Source: Actinokineospora bangkokensis
Lineage (GTDB): Bacteria; Actinomycetota; Actinomycetes; Mycobacteriales; Pseudonocardiaceae
DNA length: 64,000 bases
Direction: 5' to 3'
Assembly: GCF_001940455.1 (NCBI RefSeq)
Contig: NZ_MKQR01000004.1
Coordinates: 67,623 to 131,622, forward strand
In this document: positions 1 through 7,987 of the stretch, piece by piece
How the letters are laid out: every line of letters begins with the position of its first letter
How positions within the stretch are numbered: position 1 is the stretch's first letter
Translations under genes and position numbers: made by a program
The notes under the pieces: generated by a model
The model's database searches: none
What the model was told of the DNA's origin: nothing
What the model saw: the letters and a program-made list of their open reading frames with translations, nothing else

Positions 1-788
1 TTGCCGGTGACGTCGGAGTCGCCGTACATGCCCAGCAGGTCGTCGCGCAGCTGGAACGCCACGCCGATGTCGGTGCCGAACGCGCGCAGCCCGGCCACCA
101 GCGGCTCGGGCGCCCCGGCCAGCGCCGCGCCCAGGTGCAGCGGCCGCTCGACGGTGTAGGCGGCGGTCTTCATCCTGGCCACGCTCAGCGCCGCGGCGCC
201 GGACTCGTCGCCGGTGGCCTGCACCAGCACGTCGAGGTACTGCCCGGCCAGCATCTCCGCGCGCATCGCCTGCCACGGCGGCAGCGCGGCCACCTGCCGG
301 GCCGCGGGCAGCCCGGCGCCGGTGAACATGTCGTCGGCCCAGGCCAGCGCCAGGTCGCCGAGCAGGATCGCCGCGGCGGCGCCGAAGCGCTCCGGCTCGC
401 CCAGCCAGCCCCGCTCGCGGTGGCGGGCGGCGAACTCCACGTGCACGGTCGGCTTGCCCCGGCGCAGCGAGGACGCGTCCATCAGGTCGTCGTGCACCAG
501 CGCGCACGCCTGGATCAGCTCCAGCGCGCTCACCGCCCGCAGCACCGCCTCGGCGCCCGGCCCGGAGCCCTCGCCGCCCGCCCCGCGCCACCCCCACCAG
601 GCGAAGGTGGGCCGCAGCCGCTTGCCGCCGCCGAGCACGAACCCGGCCAGCGAGGCCACCGCGGTGCCGAACGAGGGCGCCTGGTCGGCCATCGCGGCGT
701 GCCGGATCGCCAGGTAGTCGGCCAGCGCCCGCTCGACGTGCGCGGGTAGCGCCTCGTCGATGGGCGCGTCGTGGGGTCCGTCGATCAC
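1..788 (-). CDS. Polyprenyl diphosphate synthase (3' end beyond window)
   Basis: This is a trans-isoprenyl diphosphate synthase, which condenses isopentenyl diphosphate onto an allylic primer. About 262 residues are visible. GGGKRLRP lies near residues 53-60, the first aspartate-rich motif DDLMD near 100-104, and the start of the second (FQLRDDLLG) is at the window edge. The product chain length cannot be read from sequence. The gene is divergent from metF. I placed the start at the GTG at 788; another in-frame GTG at 809 is possible. A prenyl synthase beside an MTHFR gene and an LppM gene recalls the Rv2171-Rv2173 region of M. tuberculosis (from memory). Confidence 0.88.
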   Translation of the reverse strand, partial: MIDGPHDAPIDEALPAHVERALADYLAIRHAAMADQAPSFGTAVASLAGFVLGGGKRLRPTFAWWGWRGAGGEGSGPGAEAVLRAVSALELIQACALVHDDLMDASSLRRGKPTVHVEFAARHRERGWLGEPERFGAAAAILLGDLALAWADDMFTGAGLPAARQVAALPPWQAMRAEMLAGQYLDVLVQATGDESGAAALSVARMKTAAYTVERPLHLGAALAGAPEPLVAGLRAFGTDIGVAFQLRDDLLGMYGDSDVTG

Positions 789-933
789 CGGGATGCCGCT
801 GGCTCGCACCCCCCCATCGTCCGCTGTGCGGCCGCGCGCCGCCGCCCCGGGGTGTCCGGATGTGACGCACCCGCCGGTGACCCCCGGTTGCGCCCGTCCG
901 GTGAGAGGGGTGTCCCGCCTTTCGGACCATCGG

Positions 934-939
934 TAACCT
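934..939 (+). promoter_or_regulatory. -10 element of a leaderless metF promoter
   Basis: TAACCT ends 6 nt before the metF ATG, and TGTCCC stands 17 nt upstream as a possible -35. Transcription would begin at or next to the start codon. Confidence 0.5.
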
Positions 940-945
940 TGGTCC

Positions 946-1830
946 ATGACGACAGTGGCGGACAGGCTGCGCACCGACCGGCCGGTGTTCTCGGTGGAGT
1001 TCATGCCCCCGCGCGACGAGGCCGACGAGGCCCTGCTCTGGCGGGCGGTCCGCGAGCTGGAGGGCATGGACCCGGCGTTCGTCTCCGTCACCTACGGCGC
1101 GGGCGGCTCCAGCCGCGACCGCACCATCCGCACCACCGGCCGGATGGCCACCGAGACCACCCTGGTGCCGATGGCGCACCTGACCGCCGTCGACCACTCC
1201 GTCGCCGAGCTGCGCAACGTCATCGGCTGGTACGCCGCGCACGGCATCCGCAACGTGCTGGCGCTGCGCGGCGACCCGCCCGGCGACCCCAACGGCCCGT
1301 GGGTGCAGCACCCGCAGGGGCTCAACTACGCCTACGAGCTCGTCGAGCTGCTCCGCTCGCTGGGCGACTTCTGCGTCGGCGTGGCCGCCTTCCCCTACGG
1401 CCACCCGGCTGCCGCCGACGCCGAGGCCGACATCGACAACCTGCTGCGCAAGTTCGACGCGGGCGCCGACTTCGCCATCTGCCAGCTGTTCTTCGAGCCC
1501 GAGGACTTCCTGCGCTTCCGCGACCGGGTGGCCGCCCGCGGCTGCGACAAGCTGCTCATCCCCGGGATCATGCCGCTGACCACGCCGAAGATGCTCGCCA
1601 AGACCGTCGAGCTGTCCGGCGCCCCGCTGCCCGACCGGCTCGCCGCCCGCTTGCAGCCGCTGGCCGAGGACGCGAAGGCCTTCCGCGCCGAGGGCATCGA
1701 CGTGATCACCGAGACGAGCAGGCGGCTGCTCGCCGAGGGCGTGACGGACCTGCACTTCTACACGTTCAACCGCTCCAAGGCGACCCGCGAGGTCGTCGGG
1801 CGCCTGGGCCTGGTGCCCGCCCGCGCCTGA
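946..1830 (+). CDS. metF: Methylenetetrahydrofolate reductase
   Basis: This enzyme reduces 5,10-methylene-THF to 5-methyl-THF and so supplies the methyl group for methionine synthesis. The 294-residue length is that of bacterial single-domain MTHFR. Family motifs are present: EFMPP (18-22), TYGAGGS (49-55), HLTAV (78-82), LRGDPP (107-112) and QLFF (180-183). The start is supported by a -10 element (TAACCT) 6 nt upstream and no Shine-Dalgarno, which implies a leaderless message. Some mycobacterial MTHFRs are reported to work without flavin; the sequence alone does not tell which type this is. The convergent neighbour is the LppM-like lipoprotein. Confidence 0.93.
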   Translation: MTTVADRLRTDRPVFSVEFMPPRDEADEALLWRAVRELEGMDPAFVSVTYGAGGSSRDRTIRTTGRMATETTLVPMAHLTAVDHSVAELRNVIGWYAAHGIRNVLALRGDPPGDPNGPWVQHPQGLNYAYELVELLRSLGDFCVGVAAFPYGHPAAADAEADIDNLLRKFDAGADFAICQLFFEPEDFLRFRDRVAARGCDKLLIPGIMPLTTPKMLAKTVELSGAPLPDRLAARLQPLAEDAKAFRAEGIDVITETSRRLLAEGVTDLHFYTFNRSKATREVVGRLGLVPARA

Positions 1831-1845
1831 GCCGCGGGGCCCGTT

Positions 1846-2565
1846 TCAGTACCGGGGTGCGGGCGGCGCGCCGAGCTGCCGCTCGGTGCGCCGGTGCGAG
1901 TACAGGGCCAGCGCCAGCACGATCAGGGCCACGCCCACCGCCGCGGCGCCCACCATGGCCACCCACCCGGTCCAGGAGACGCCCGAGGCGTCGCTGTACT
2001 GGGCGGTGGCGTTGAACTCCGACACCGCCCCCGGCTTGGGCTTCCAGCTGATCGTGCCGCCGTCGTTGACGCCGTTGGTGCGGCTCACCGTGCCCGGGAA
2101 GGCGATCTTGACCTGGATGTCGGCGCGGTCGGCGGGCAGCTCGGTGAGGTCGACCGAGCCCGCCATCGTCACCAGGTCGCCCGCCCGGCGGAAGGTCAGC
2201 CGGTACTGCTTGCCGACCGTGATGGACTCCCCGAGCAGGGTCACCTCGGGGAAGGTCAGGTCCTGGAAGGCCACCGTCTGCCCGACGTAGCCGTCCTGGT
2301 TGTAGACCTGGGTGCGCACCTTGCCGGTCAGCTCGGGCGGCACCGTCAGCGCCGGGCCCAGGTCGCCCTGCTTGCCCGCGACCGAGGCCACGACCAGCTG
2401 ACCGGAGACGGTGTCGTCCTCGGACACCGCGAGCGCGGCCTGCACGCGCAGGCAGCCGGACAGCGCCAGCGCGAGCACGGCCGCCAGCGGCGCGAGCGCC
2501 ACCCACCTGCGGGCGCGGGTCCTGGTCGGGGAGCTCGTCTGCGGCACCGGGCCATCCTGCCCCAT
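1846..2565 (-). CDS. lppM: LppM-like membrane-anchored lipoprotein
   Basis: This is a 239-residue exported protein. A basic N-terminus and hydrophobic segment end in a lipobox (LSGC, residues 35-38). An extracytoplasmic domain follows, then one C-terminal transmembrane helix of about 25 residues and a short basic tail (SHRRTER). The architecture and the run RVQAALAVSEDDTVSG match the LppM family; mycobacterial LppM is cell-envelope associated and linked to phagosome interaction. The nearby metF and prenyl synthase reproduce the mycobacterial neighbourhood. The role here is inferred as envelope or lipid related. The start is an ATG; a GTG six codons in is an alternative. The gene is convergent with metF. 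Confidence 0.75.
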   Translation of the reverse strand: MGQDGPVPQTSSPTRTRARRWVALAPLAAVLALALSGCLRVQAALAVSEDDTVSGQLVVASVAGKQGDLGPALTVPPELTGKVRTQVYNQDGYVGQTVAFQDLTFPEVTLLGESITVGKQYRLTFRRAGDLVTMAGSVDLTELPADRADIQVKIAFPGTVSRTNGVNDGGTISWKPKPGAVSEFNATAQYSDASGVSWTGWVAMVGAAAVGVALIVLALALYSHRRTERQLGAPPAPRY

Positions 2566-2630
2566 CCGCCCACCCCGGCGCGCCCCGGCACCGACCCCAT
2601 ATGCGATCGCCGCCCCCGCACCGGTTCGGC

Positions 2631-2636
2631 TACGTT
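2631..2636 (+). promoter_or_regulatory. -10 element of a leaderless promoter (DUF885 gene)
   Basis: TACGTT ends 7 nt before the ATG at 2644, and no Shine-Dalgarno is present, so the message is probably leaderless. Confidence 0.45.
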
Positions 2637-2643
2637 CGGCCCC

Positions 2644-4317
2644 ATGGCGCCTCCCACCCACGACGTGCACACCATCAGCGACGACTACGTCGACGCCGCG
2701 GCCGCGGCCGACCCCGTGATCGCCACCCTGTCCGGCATCCCGGGCTACGACCACCTGCTGCCCGACTACTCCCCGGAGGGCGTCGCGGCGCGCGCGGCGA
2801 TCAACGCGGGCGCGCTGGAGCGGATGGCGGCCACCGAGGCCACCGACGCGCTGAGCGCCAACGCCAAGGCCGTGTTCACCGAGCGCGTCGGGCTCGCCCG
2901 CGAGATCGACGAGGCCGGGCTCACCGACTGGACCATCAACGTCGTCACCGCCCCCGCGCTCGACCTGCGCTCGGCGTTCGACCTCATGCCCACCGGCACC
3001 GCCGAGGACTGGGACGCCATCGGCGCCCGGCTCGCCGCCGTGCCCGCCGCGCTGGCGGGCCACGTCGAGACGCTGCGCGCGGCCGCCGCGCGCGGGCAGG
3101 TCGCCGCGGTCCGGCAGGTCACCAAGGTGGCCGAGCAGTGCCGGGTCTACGCGGGCCAGTCGGGCACCCCCTCCTACTTCACCACCCTCGTCGCGGGCGC
3201 TGGCGAGCACTCCGGCGACCGGCTGGTCGCGAGCGCGCGGGCCGCCGACCAGGCCTACGCCGAGCTGGCCGACTTCCTGGAGAAGGACCTCGCGCCGATC
3301 GCCCCGACCAAGGACGCCGTCGGCGCGGAGCGGTACGCGCTGTTCTCCCGGCTCTACACCGGCGCCAAGCTCGACCTGGCCGAGGCCTACGCCTGGGGCT
3401 GGGAGGAGTTCACCCGGGTGGAGACCGAGATGCGCGAGGTCGCGGGCCGGGTCAAGCCGGGCGCCACCATCGCCGAGGCCGCCGCCCACCTCGACCAGGA
3501 CCCGCGCTACCAGGTCACCGGGCAGCGCGCGCTGCAGGAGTGGATGCAGCGGCTGTCCGACCAGGCGCTCGCGGACCTGCGCGGCGTGCACTTCGACATC
3601 CCGGACCGGCTGATGGCCCTGGAGTGCCGCATCGCCCCGCCCGGCGGCCCGGTCGGCGCCTACTACTCCGGCCCGTCCGACGACTGGTCGCGCCCGGGGC
3701 GGATGTGGTGGTCGGTGCCGGTCGACCGCGAGGGCTTCTCCACCTGGCGCGAGGTCACCACCGTCTACCACGAGGGCGTCCCCGGCCACCACCTGCAGAT
3801 CGCCACCGCAGTCAACCAGGCCGACTCGCTCAACCGGTTCCAGCGCCTGCTGTGCTGGGTCCCCGGGCACGGCGAGGGCTGGGCGCTCTACGCCGAGCGG
3901 CTGATGCGCGAGTTCGGCTACCTGTCCGACGACGGCGACCTCATGGGCATGCTCGACGCGCACCTGTTCCGCGCCGCCCGGGTGATCGTCGACATCGGCA
4001 TGCACCTGGAGCTGGAGATCCCGAAGGGCACCGGCTTCCACGAGGGCGAGCGGTGGACCCCCGAGCTGGGCCTGGAGTTCCTGCTCACCCGCACCATCAC
4101 CGACCCGGCGCACGTGCGCGACGAGATCGACCGCTACCTGGGCTGGGCCGGGCAGGCGCCCGCCTACAAGCTCGGCGAGCGCCTGTGGCTGCGCGCCCGC
4201 GACGAGGTCAAGGCCCGCCAGGGCGCCGACTTCGACCTCAAGCGCTTCCACCGCGACGTGCTGGAGATGGGCGCGATGGGCCTGGACACCCTCTCCGAGC
4301 GGCTGGCCGCGCTCTGA
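2644..4317 (+). CDS. DUF885 family zinc metallopeptidase-like protein
   Basis: This 557-residue protein belongs to the DUF885 family, related to gluzincin peptidases. The metal-binding signature HEGVPGHHLQ lies near residues 377-386. A second conserved stretch, GHGEGWALYAERL, follows about 30 residues later and would supply the third ligand glutamate. There is no signal peptide, so it is probably cytosolic. Its substrate is unknown; a few relatives have been described as peptidases. A -10-like TACGTT sits 7 nt before the ATG, which fixes the start. The gene is convergent with the GNAT gene. Confidence 0.88.
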   Translation: MAPPTHDVHTISDDYVDAAAAADPVIATLSGIPGYDHLLPDYSPEGVAARAAINAGALERMAATEATDALSANAKAVFTERVGLAREIDEAGLTDWTINVVTAPALDLRSAFDLMPTGTAEDWDAIGARLAAVPAALAGHVETLRAAAARGQVAAVRQVTKVAEQCRVYAGQSGTPSYFTTLVAGAGEHSGDRLVASARAADQAYAELADFLEKDLAPIAPTKDAVGAERYALFSRLYTGAKLDLAEAYAWGWEEFTRVETEMREVAGRVKPGATIAEAAAHLDQDPRYQVTGQRALQEWMQRLSDQALADLRGVHFDIPDRLMALECRIAPPGGPVGAYYSGPSDDWSRPGRMWWSVPVDREGFSTWREVTTVYHEGVPGHHLQIATAVNQADSLNRFQRLLCWVPGHGEGWALYAERLMREFGYLSDDGDLMGMLDAHLFRAARVIVDIGMHLELEIPKGTGFHEGERWTPELGLEFLLTRTITDPAHVRDEIDRYLGWAGQAPAYKLGERLWLRARDEVKARQGADFDLKRFHRDVLEMGAMGLDTLSERLAAL

Positions 4318-4323
4318 GCCCGA

Positions 4324-4360
4324 CCGGGAGCTCCCGGGTCAGGCCATCGGGAGCTCCCGG
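4324..4360. terminator. Inverted repeats between convergent genes
   Basis: The self-complementary CCGGGAGCTCCCGG lies 7 nt after the DUF885 stop, and a near-identical copy begins about 23 nt further on, inside the 3' end of the GNAT gene. Either copy could act as a terminator in either direction. Confidence 0.4.
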
Positions 4361-4908
4361 CCCAGCACGCCGAACGGGCGCGGGTCGCCGGTGAACTGGT
4401 AGTCGCGCAGCACGTCGACGAAGCCCAGCCGCCGGTAGAGCCGCCACGCCCGCGACGGACCCTCCGGTGTGGACAGCAGCACGTGCTTGCTGGTGGCCCC
4501 CGCCAGCAGCAGCCGCACCAGCTCCGCGCCGATCCCCCCGCCCTGCGCGTCCGGGCGCACGTGCAGCTCGGTCAGCTCGAAGTAGTCGCCCATCCACGCG
4601 TCGGCCACCTCGGCGCCGCGCCGCTCGGTGACCCCGCGGCGGACCTGCTCGTGCCACCACTGGCCGTGCGCGCCGAGGTAGCCGTAGCCGATGCCGACCA
4701 TGGCCCCGTCGCCGTCGAAGGCCGCCGCGCAGCGCCACCCGGCGCGCAGCATGTGCGCCAGCCACATCGGCGCCCGCTGCTCGGCGGTGCCGCGCGGGTA
4801 GTTCATGGCCGTGACGTAGAGGGCGAGCGCCTCGCGCAGCCGGGCGCGCAGCTCGTCGGCGCTCAGCTCGGCGAACCGGGTCGTGCTGGGTGGGGGAGCG
4901 GCGGTCAC
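4339..4908 (-). CDS. GNAT-family N-acetyltransferase
   Basis: This 189-residue protein has the GNAT acetyl-CoA core. ELHVRPDAQGGGIG (about 115-128) is motif A with the Q/RxxGxG/A pyrophosphate loop, and SRAWRLYRRLGFVD is motif B with the usual tyrosine region. The acceptor is unknown. The GTG start overlaps the stop of the upstream YbaK gene by 4 nt (GTGA), so the two are translationally coupled. One speculation is that both act in amino-acid or tRNA quality control. Confidence 0.85.
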   Translation of the reverse strand: MTAAPPPSTTRFAELSADELRARLREALALYVTAMNYPRGTAEQRAPMWLAHMLRAGWRCAAAFDGDGAMVGIGYGYLGAHGQWWHEQVRRGVTERRGAEVADAWMGDYFELTELHVRPDAQGGGIGAELVRLLLAGATSKHVLLSTPEGPSRAWRLYRRLGFVDVLRDYQFTGDPRPFGVLGRELPMA

Positions 4909-5426
4909 GACGACGGATCATCCTCCTCCCCGGAGACGTTGGCGAGCCGTCCCCCGGTGAGCGCCACCAGCTCGGCGCACGTGGTGGGGAAGACGGCCTT
5001 GTTGTGACCCGCGGCCGCCCACACGACCGGGTACCGGGCCAGGTGCTCGTCGACCAGGGTGACCAGCGGGCTCGGGTGGCCCACCGGGGCGACGCCGCCG
5101 ATGGCCTGCCCGGTGTGCTCGCGGACGAAGGCCGGGTCGGCCCTGCCCACCTCGCTGGCGCCGACCAGCTCGGCGAGCCTGGCGGTGTCGGCGCGGTGCG
5201 CGCCCGAGGTCAGGGCCAGCAGCGGCCGCCGCTCGCCGTCGATGGTGGCGGCGAAGACCAGGCTGTTGGCGATGGCCCCGACGGTGACGCCCAGGGCCTC
5301 GGCGGCCAGCGCCGCGGTGCGCGCGTCGGCGTCGAGGACCCGGATCCCGGCGGCGGCGGTGTCCATCCCGGCGGCGCGCAGGGCCGCCGCCACCGCGGCG
5401 ATGGCTGGGTGTTCGAGTGTGCTCAC
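4905..5426 (-). CDS. YbaK/ProX-type aminoacyl-tRNA deacylase
   Basis: This is a 173-residue YbaK/EbsC-family protein. Relatives hydrolyse mis-charged aminoacyl-tRNAs such as Cys- or Ala-tRNA(Pro). Family features seen are a conserved VGAIANSLVF stretch, the GAHRAD segment, and the C-terminal GHNKAVFPTT, which carries the conserved glycine-histidine/lysine loop. The start is the GTG at 5426 (VSTLEHP) because GGAG lies 5-6 nt upstream; the open frame runs further upstream without a signal. It is coupled to the GNAT gene by a 4-nt overlap. Confidence 0.87.
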   Translation of the reverse strand: MSTLEHPAIAAVAAALRAAGMDTAAAGIRVLDADARTAALAAEALGVTVGAIANSLVFAATIDGERRPLLALTSGAHRADTARLAELVGASEVGRADPAFVREHTGQAIGGVAPVGHPSPLVTLVDEHLARYPVVWAAAGHNKAVFPTTCAELVALTGGRLANVSGEEDDPSS

Positions 5427-5491
5427 CGCTCCATCCCACCACCAGCGGTGACCAGGCGGGCACCCGGTATTCACCGTCACCCCCGGTCGGC

Positions 5492-5544
5492 TTGAAGCGC
5501 CGGTCGCGGCGGGTTAGTCTGGTGGTGCTCGAACACGTGTTCGA
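5492..5544 (+). promoter_or_regulatory. SOS promoter with perfect LexA box (HEPN operon)
   Basis: TTGAAG (5492-5497), a 17-nt spacer and TAGTCT (5515-5520) form a good promoter. Starting 9 nt after the -10 is TCGAACACGTGTTCGA (5529-5544), a perfect match to the actinobacterial LexA consensus TCGAAC-N4-GTTCGA, extended to an 18-bp palindrome by flanking C and G. The box covers the expected transcription start, so LexA should block the promoter. The gene begins about 100 nt downstream. Confidence 0.88.
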
Positions 5545-5644
5545 GACGGTCCGGTGGTGGGGCGGGGGAAGCGCCTCACCACCGGACGCCGCTGGCTTCC
5601 CCCCGGCGCGCGTCAGCCGACGGCACGACCGCGAGGAGGTCTCG

Positions 5645-7027
5645 ATGACCAGCACGCTGGACTTCCCCGTCACCCCCGCCGACCCGGACCCCACCCGCCC
5701 CGCCGACCAGCCCGCCGACCAGGCGCCGCCCGCGCGGCAGCGGGCGCCGCGCCGCCCGGGCGGGTCCACGAGCGCGACCCGAGCCGCCCACGAGCAGGGC
5801 CCGAGCGGCCCGCGACCCCTGGACCCCGCCGCGTCCGCCGCGTCCGCCGCGCCCACCCGGCGCCGCCGGTCCACCCGCGACTGGGTGCAGCCCGAACTCC
5901 TGGACACCGAACCGGCGGACCCGACCGCCACCCCGATCCCGCCCCGGGCCTGCCCCCGCCCCGAACCGGTGGGCACCGCCTCCCGGCGCTCGTCGACCCG
6001 CACCCGGGTTCCCGCCCGCGCCAAGGGGTCCGGCACCGGGGACGGCGGTGCGGAGGTCCCCGCCGCCGACCAGCCGGAACTGCTCGCGATCACCGGGCAG
6101 CCCGCCGAGGGCGACCACCCGGCGCTGGTTGTCCCGCAGGCCAAGGGTTCCCGGGGCGCGGGCCGGCCCGAGCCCCGCGCCGGGGCCGGTAGCGGCGCCA
6201 AGCCCGCGCGGGCCGGGCGTGCGCGGGTCCTGCCGCACGCCAAGGGTTCCCGCGCCCAGCAGCCGGAGCTGATCGTGATCCCCGGGCAGTCCGCTGGGGA
6301 CGCCGATCGCGAGCCGGAACTGGTGGGCGCCCGGCCGGAGCGCGTCCGCGGCGAGCGGCGCCCCCGGGGTACCGCGCGGGCCAAGGCTTCCGCACAGCGG
6401 CAGGGGGAACTGCTCGCCATCGTGGAGCAGCCCGGTGAGCGCGAGGCCGTCGGTGCTCGCGCCGCGGGCAGCGCGGTCGCGGGCGATCGGCCCGCGCGGC
6501 CCGGGCAGCCGGTGCCGGACGCCGAGGTGCGGTTGCGCGGCTCCTCCCGGCACACGCCGCCGACGGGTTCCGCGCGGTCCGGCGCGCACGCGCCCTCCCC
6601 GGAGGTGGAGCAGCAGAGCCTGCCCGTGCAGACCCCGCCGCCCCCCGCCCCGGTGCCGCCGTCGGCGGTGCAGCTGTTGCACCAGGCCGAGCAGGGGTTG
6701 CTCGCGGTGGCGGCGGAGACCGACCCCGCGCACCGGTTCGCCGACTCCTACCTGTGCGCGCTGCGCGCGGCGGCGGCGCTGCTGGCCGTGCGCGGGCGGC
6801 CGCACCGGGGGCGGGCGAAGCCGACGAGCGTGTGGACGCTGATGTCCAGCGTCGCGCCGGAGTTCCGCGAGTGGGCGGCGTTCTTCGCCTCGTGCTCGTC
6901 GACCAGGGCGGCGGTGCAGGCCGGGATCAGCAACCGGGTGGGCCCGCGCGCCGCCGACGACCTGTACCGGCAGACCCGGCAGTTCACCGGCCTGGTCCAC
7001 CGCGCAGTGCACGGCACCGGCCGGTGA
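5645..7027 (+). CDS. SAV_6107-like HEPN protein with long repetitive N-terminal region, SOS-controlled
   Basis: This is a 460-residue protein. Residues about 338-455 form an all-helical domain that I assign to the SAV_6107-like HEPN family. Near its end an Arg-x6-His (RQFTGLVH) fits the HEPN Rx4-6H signature, which is usually RNase-active or RNA-binding. Residues 1-335 are low complexity, rich in Pro, Ala, Arg and Gly, with a recurring cassette AK(G/A)S ... Q(P/G)EL(L/I)xI seen at least three times, plus a first QPELL. The ATG is chosen because GAGGAGG lies 5 nt upstream; the frame is open before it. A perfect LexA box in the promoter makes it an SOS gene. It is coupled to the downstream MDMPI gene by a GTGA overlap. 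Confidence 0.75.
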   Translation: MTSTLDFPVTPADPDPTRPADQPADQAPPARQRAPRRPGGSTSATRAAHEQGPSGPRPLDPAASAASAAPTRRRRSTRDWVQPELLDTEPADPTATPIPPRACPRPEPVGTASRRSSTRTRVPARAKGSGTGDGGAEVPAADQPELLAITGQPAEGDHPALVVPQAKGSRGAGRPEPRAGAGSGAKPARAGRARVLPHAKGSRAQQPELIVIPGQSAGDADREPELVGARPERVRGERRPRGTARAKASAQRQGELLAIVEQPGEREAVGARAAGSAVAGDRPARPGQPVPDAEVRLRGSSRHTPPTGSARSGAHAPSPEVEQQSLPVQTPPPPAPVPPSAVQLLHQAEQGLLAVAAETDPAHRFADSYLCALRAAAALLAVRGRPHRGRAKPTSVWTLMSSVAPEFREWAAFFASCSSTRAAVQAGISNRVGPRAADDLYRQTRQFTGLVHRAVHGTGR

Positions 7028-7785
7028 CCCGGCCGATCGACGACGACCGGCTGCTGGACGTGCTCGAGGCGGAGACGCTGCTGCTCGCCGACGTGGCGGC
7101 CGCGGCCGACCAGGACCGCCCGGTGCCCGCCTGCCCCGGTCTGACCGCGGGGGAGACCGCGCGGCACGTGGGCAGCGTGCAGCGCATGGTGCTGTCCTGG
7201 ATCCGCACCGGCTCCCGGCCGCTGAACTGGGAGCGCGAGCCCGACGAGGGCGAGCCGGTGGCCGACTGGCTGCGCGACGGCCTGCGCGCGCTGCTGGGCG
7301 AACTGGCCGCGCACGCCCCCGACCGGGCGTGCCCCACCTGGCACCCGGGGCAGCGCACCTACCGGTTCTGGCGGCGGCGGATGGCGCACGAGGCCACCGT
7401 CCACCGCGTCGACGTGCAGAGCGCGGCCACCGCGGGCGGTCACGACCCCGTCGACCCCGCCGTCGCCCTCGACGGCATCGACGAGGTGCTGACCGCCTGG
7501 TTCACCCAGCGCCTGTCGGAGCTGGGCGTCGCGGGCACCCGGGAGGCCGCCGTGCTCGTCCGGGCGGGCGACCAGGCGTGGCTGGCCGAGATGTTCCTCG
7601 ACCGCACCTCCGCGCAGCGGGTCCCCGCGGGCACCGAGCACCCGACGGCCGTGATCGCCCCGCCCGAGGCGCTCTACCTGTGGCTGTGGGGCCGCTCGGC
7701 GGTCTTCGACCGGGACGTGGTCCGCACCGGCGACGAGGACGCCATCGCGCAGCTGTGGGCACTGCTCCGGCTGGCCACCCGCTGA
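7024..7785 (+). CDS. MDMPI/DinB-like (TIGR03083-type) metal-binding protein
   Basis: This 253-residue protein has the four-helix fold of the mycothiol-dependent maleylpyruvate isomerase N-terminal / DinB-like superfamily. The metal-binding histidines are visible in ARHVGS (near residue 45) and MAHEATVHRVD (near 120-130). A C-terminal part follows (WLWGRSAVFD), typical of TIGR03083 proteins. Relatives are thiol-S-transferases, often mycothiol-dependent. The GTG start overlaps the HEPN stop by 4 nt, so it should be co-induced by DNA damage. The specific substrate is unknown. Confidence 0.83.
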   Translation: MTRPIDDDRLLDVLEAETLLLADVAAAADQDRPVPACPGLTAGETARHVGSVQRMVLSWIRTGSRPLNWEREPDEGEPVADWLRDGLRALLGELAAHAPDRACPTWHPGQRTYRFWRRRMAHEATVHRVDVQSAATAGGHDPVDPAVALDGIDEVLTAWFTQRLSELGVAGTREAAVLVRAGDQAWLAEMFLDRTSAQRVPAGTEHPTAVIAPPEALYLWLWGRSAVFDRDVVRTGDEDAIAQLWALLRLATR

Positions 7786-7787
7786 CC

Positions 7788-7820
7788 CCCGACCGGCCGG
7801 GCCGCTCCCGGCCGGTCGGG
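7788..7820 (+). terminator. Terminator after the HEPN-MDMPI operon
   Basis: The 11-nt arm CCCGACCGGCC pairs perfectly with GGCCGGTCGGG across an 11-nt loop, 3 nt after the MDMPI stop. Confidence 0.75.
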
Positions 7821-7974
7821 TCCCGGCGGTCATCCCGGGCCGCGGGGCGTCCGGTTCCGGCCAATTCTCGCCACATCGCCGGACAGCCTCGCTGAGCTGC
7901 GACGACCCGACCGGGCGGGGACGGGGGTGGCCGCTCGGGGCGGTCGTGGTCGGCACGGGCGGCGCGAACGCGGT

Positions 7975-7980
7975 TACCGT
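7975..7980 (+). promoter_or_regulatory. -10 element of a leaderless promoter (first VOC gene)
   Basis: TACCGT ends 7 nt before the ATG at 7988. Confidence 0.45.
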
Positions 7981-7987
7981 GTCGACC

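Noticed and set aside
1846-4251. Very long open frame antisense to the DUF885 gene, continuing the lipoprotein frame upstream
   Set aside because: It is a by-product of high GC content; the upstream part has Pro/Arg/Gly-rich shadow composition and the lipoprotein signal begins only at 2565.
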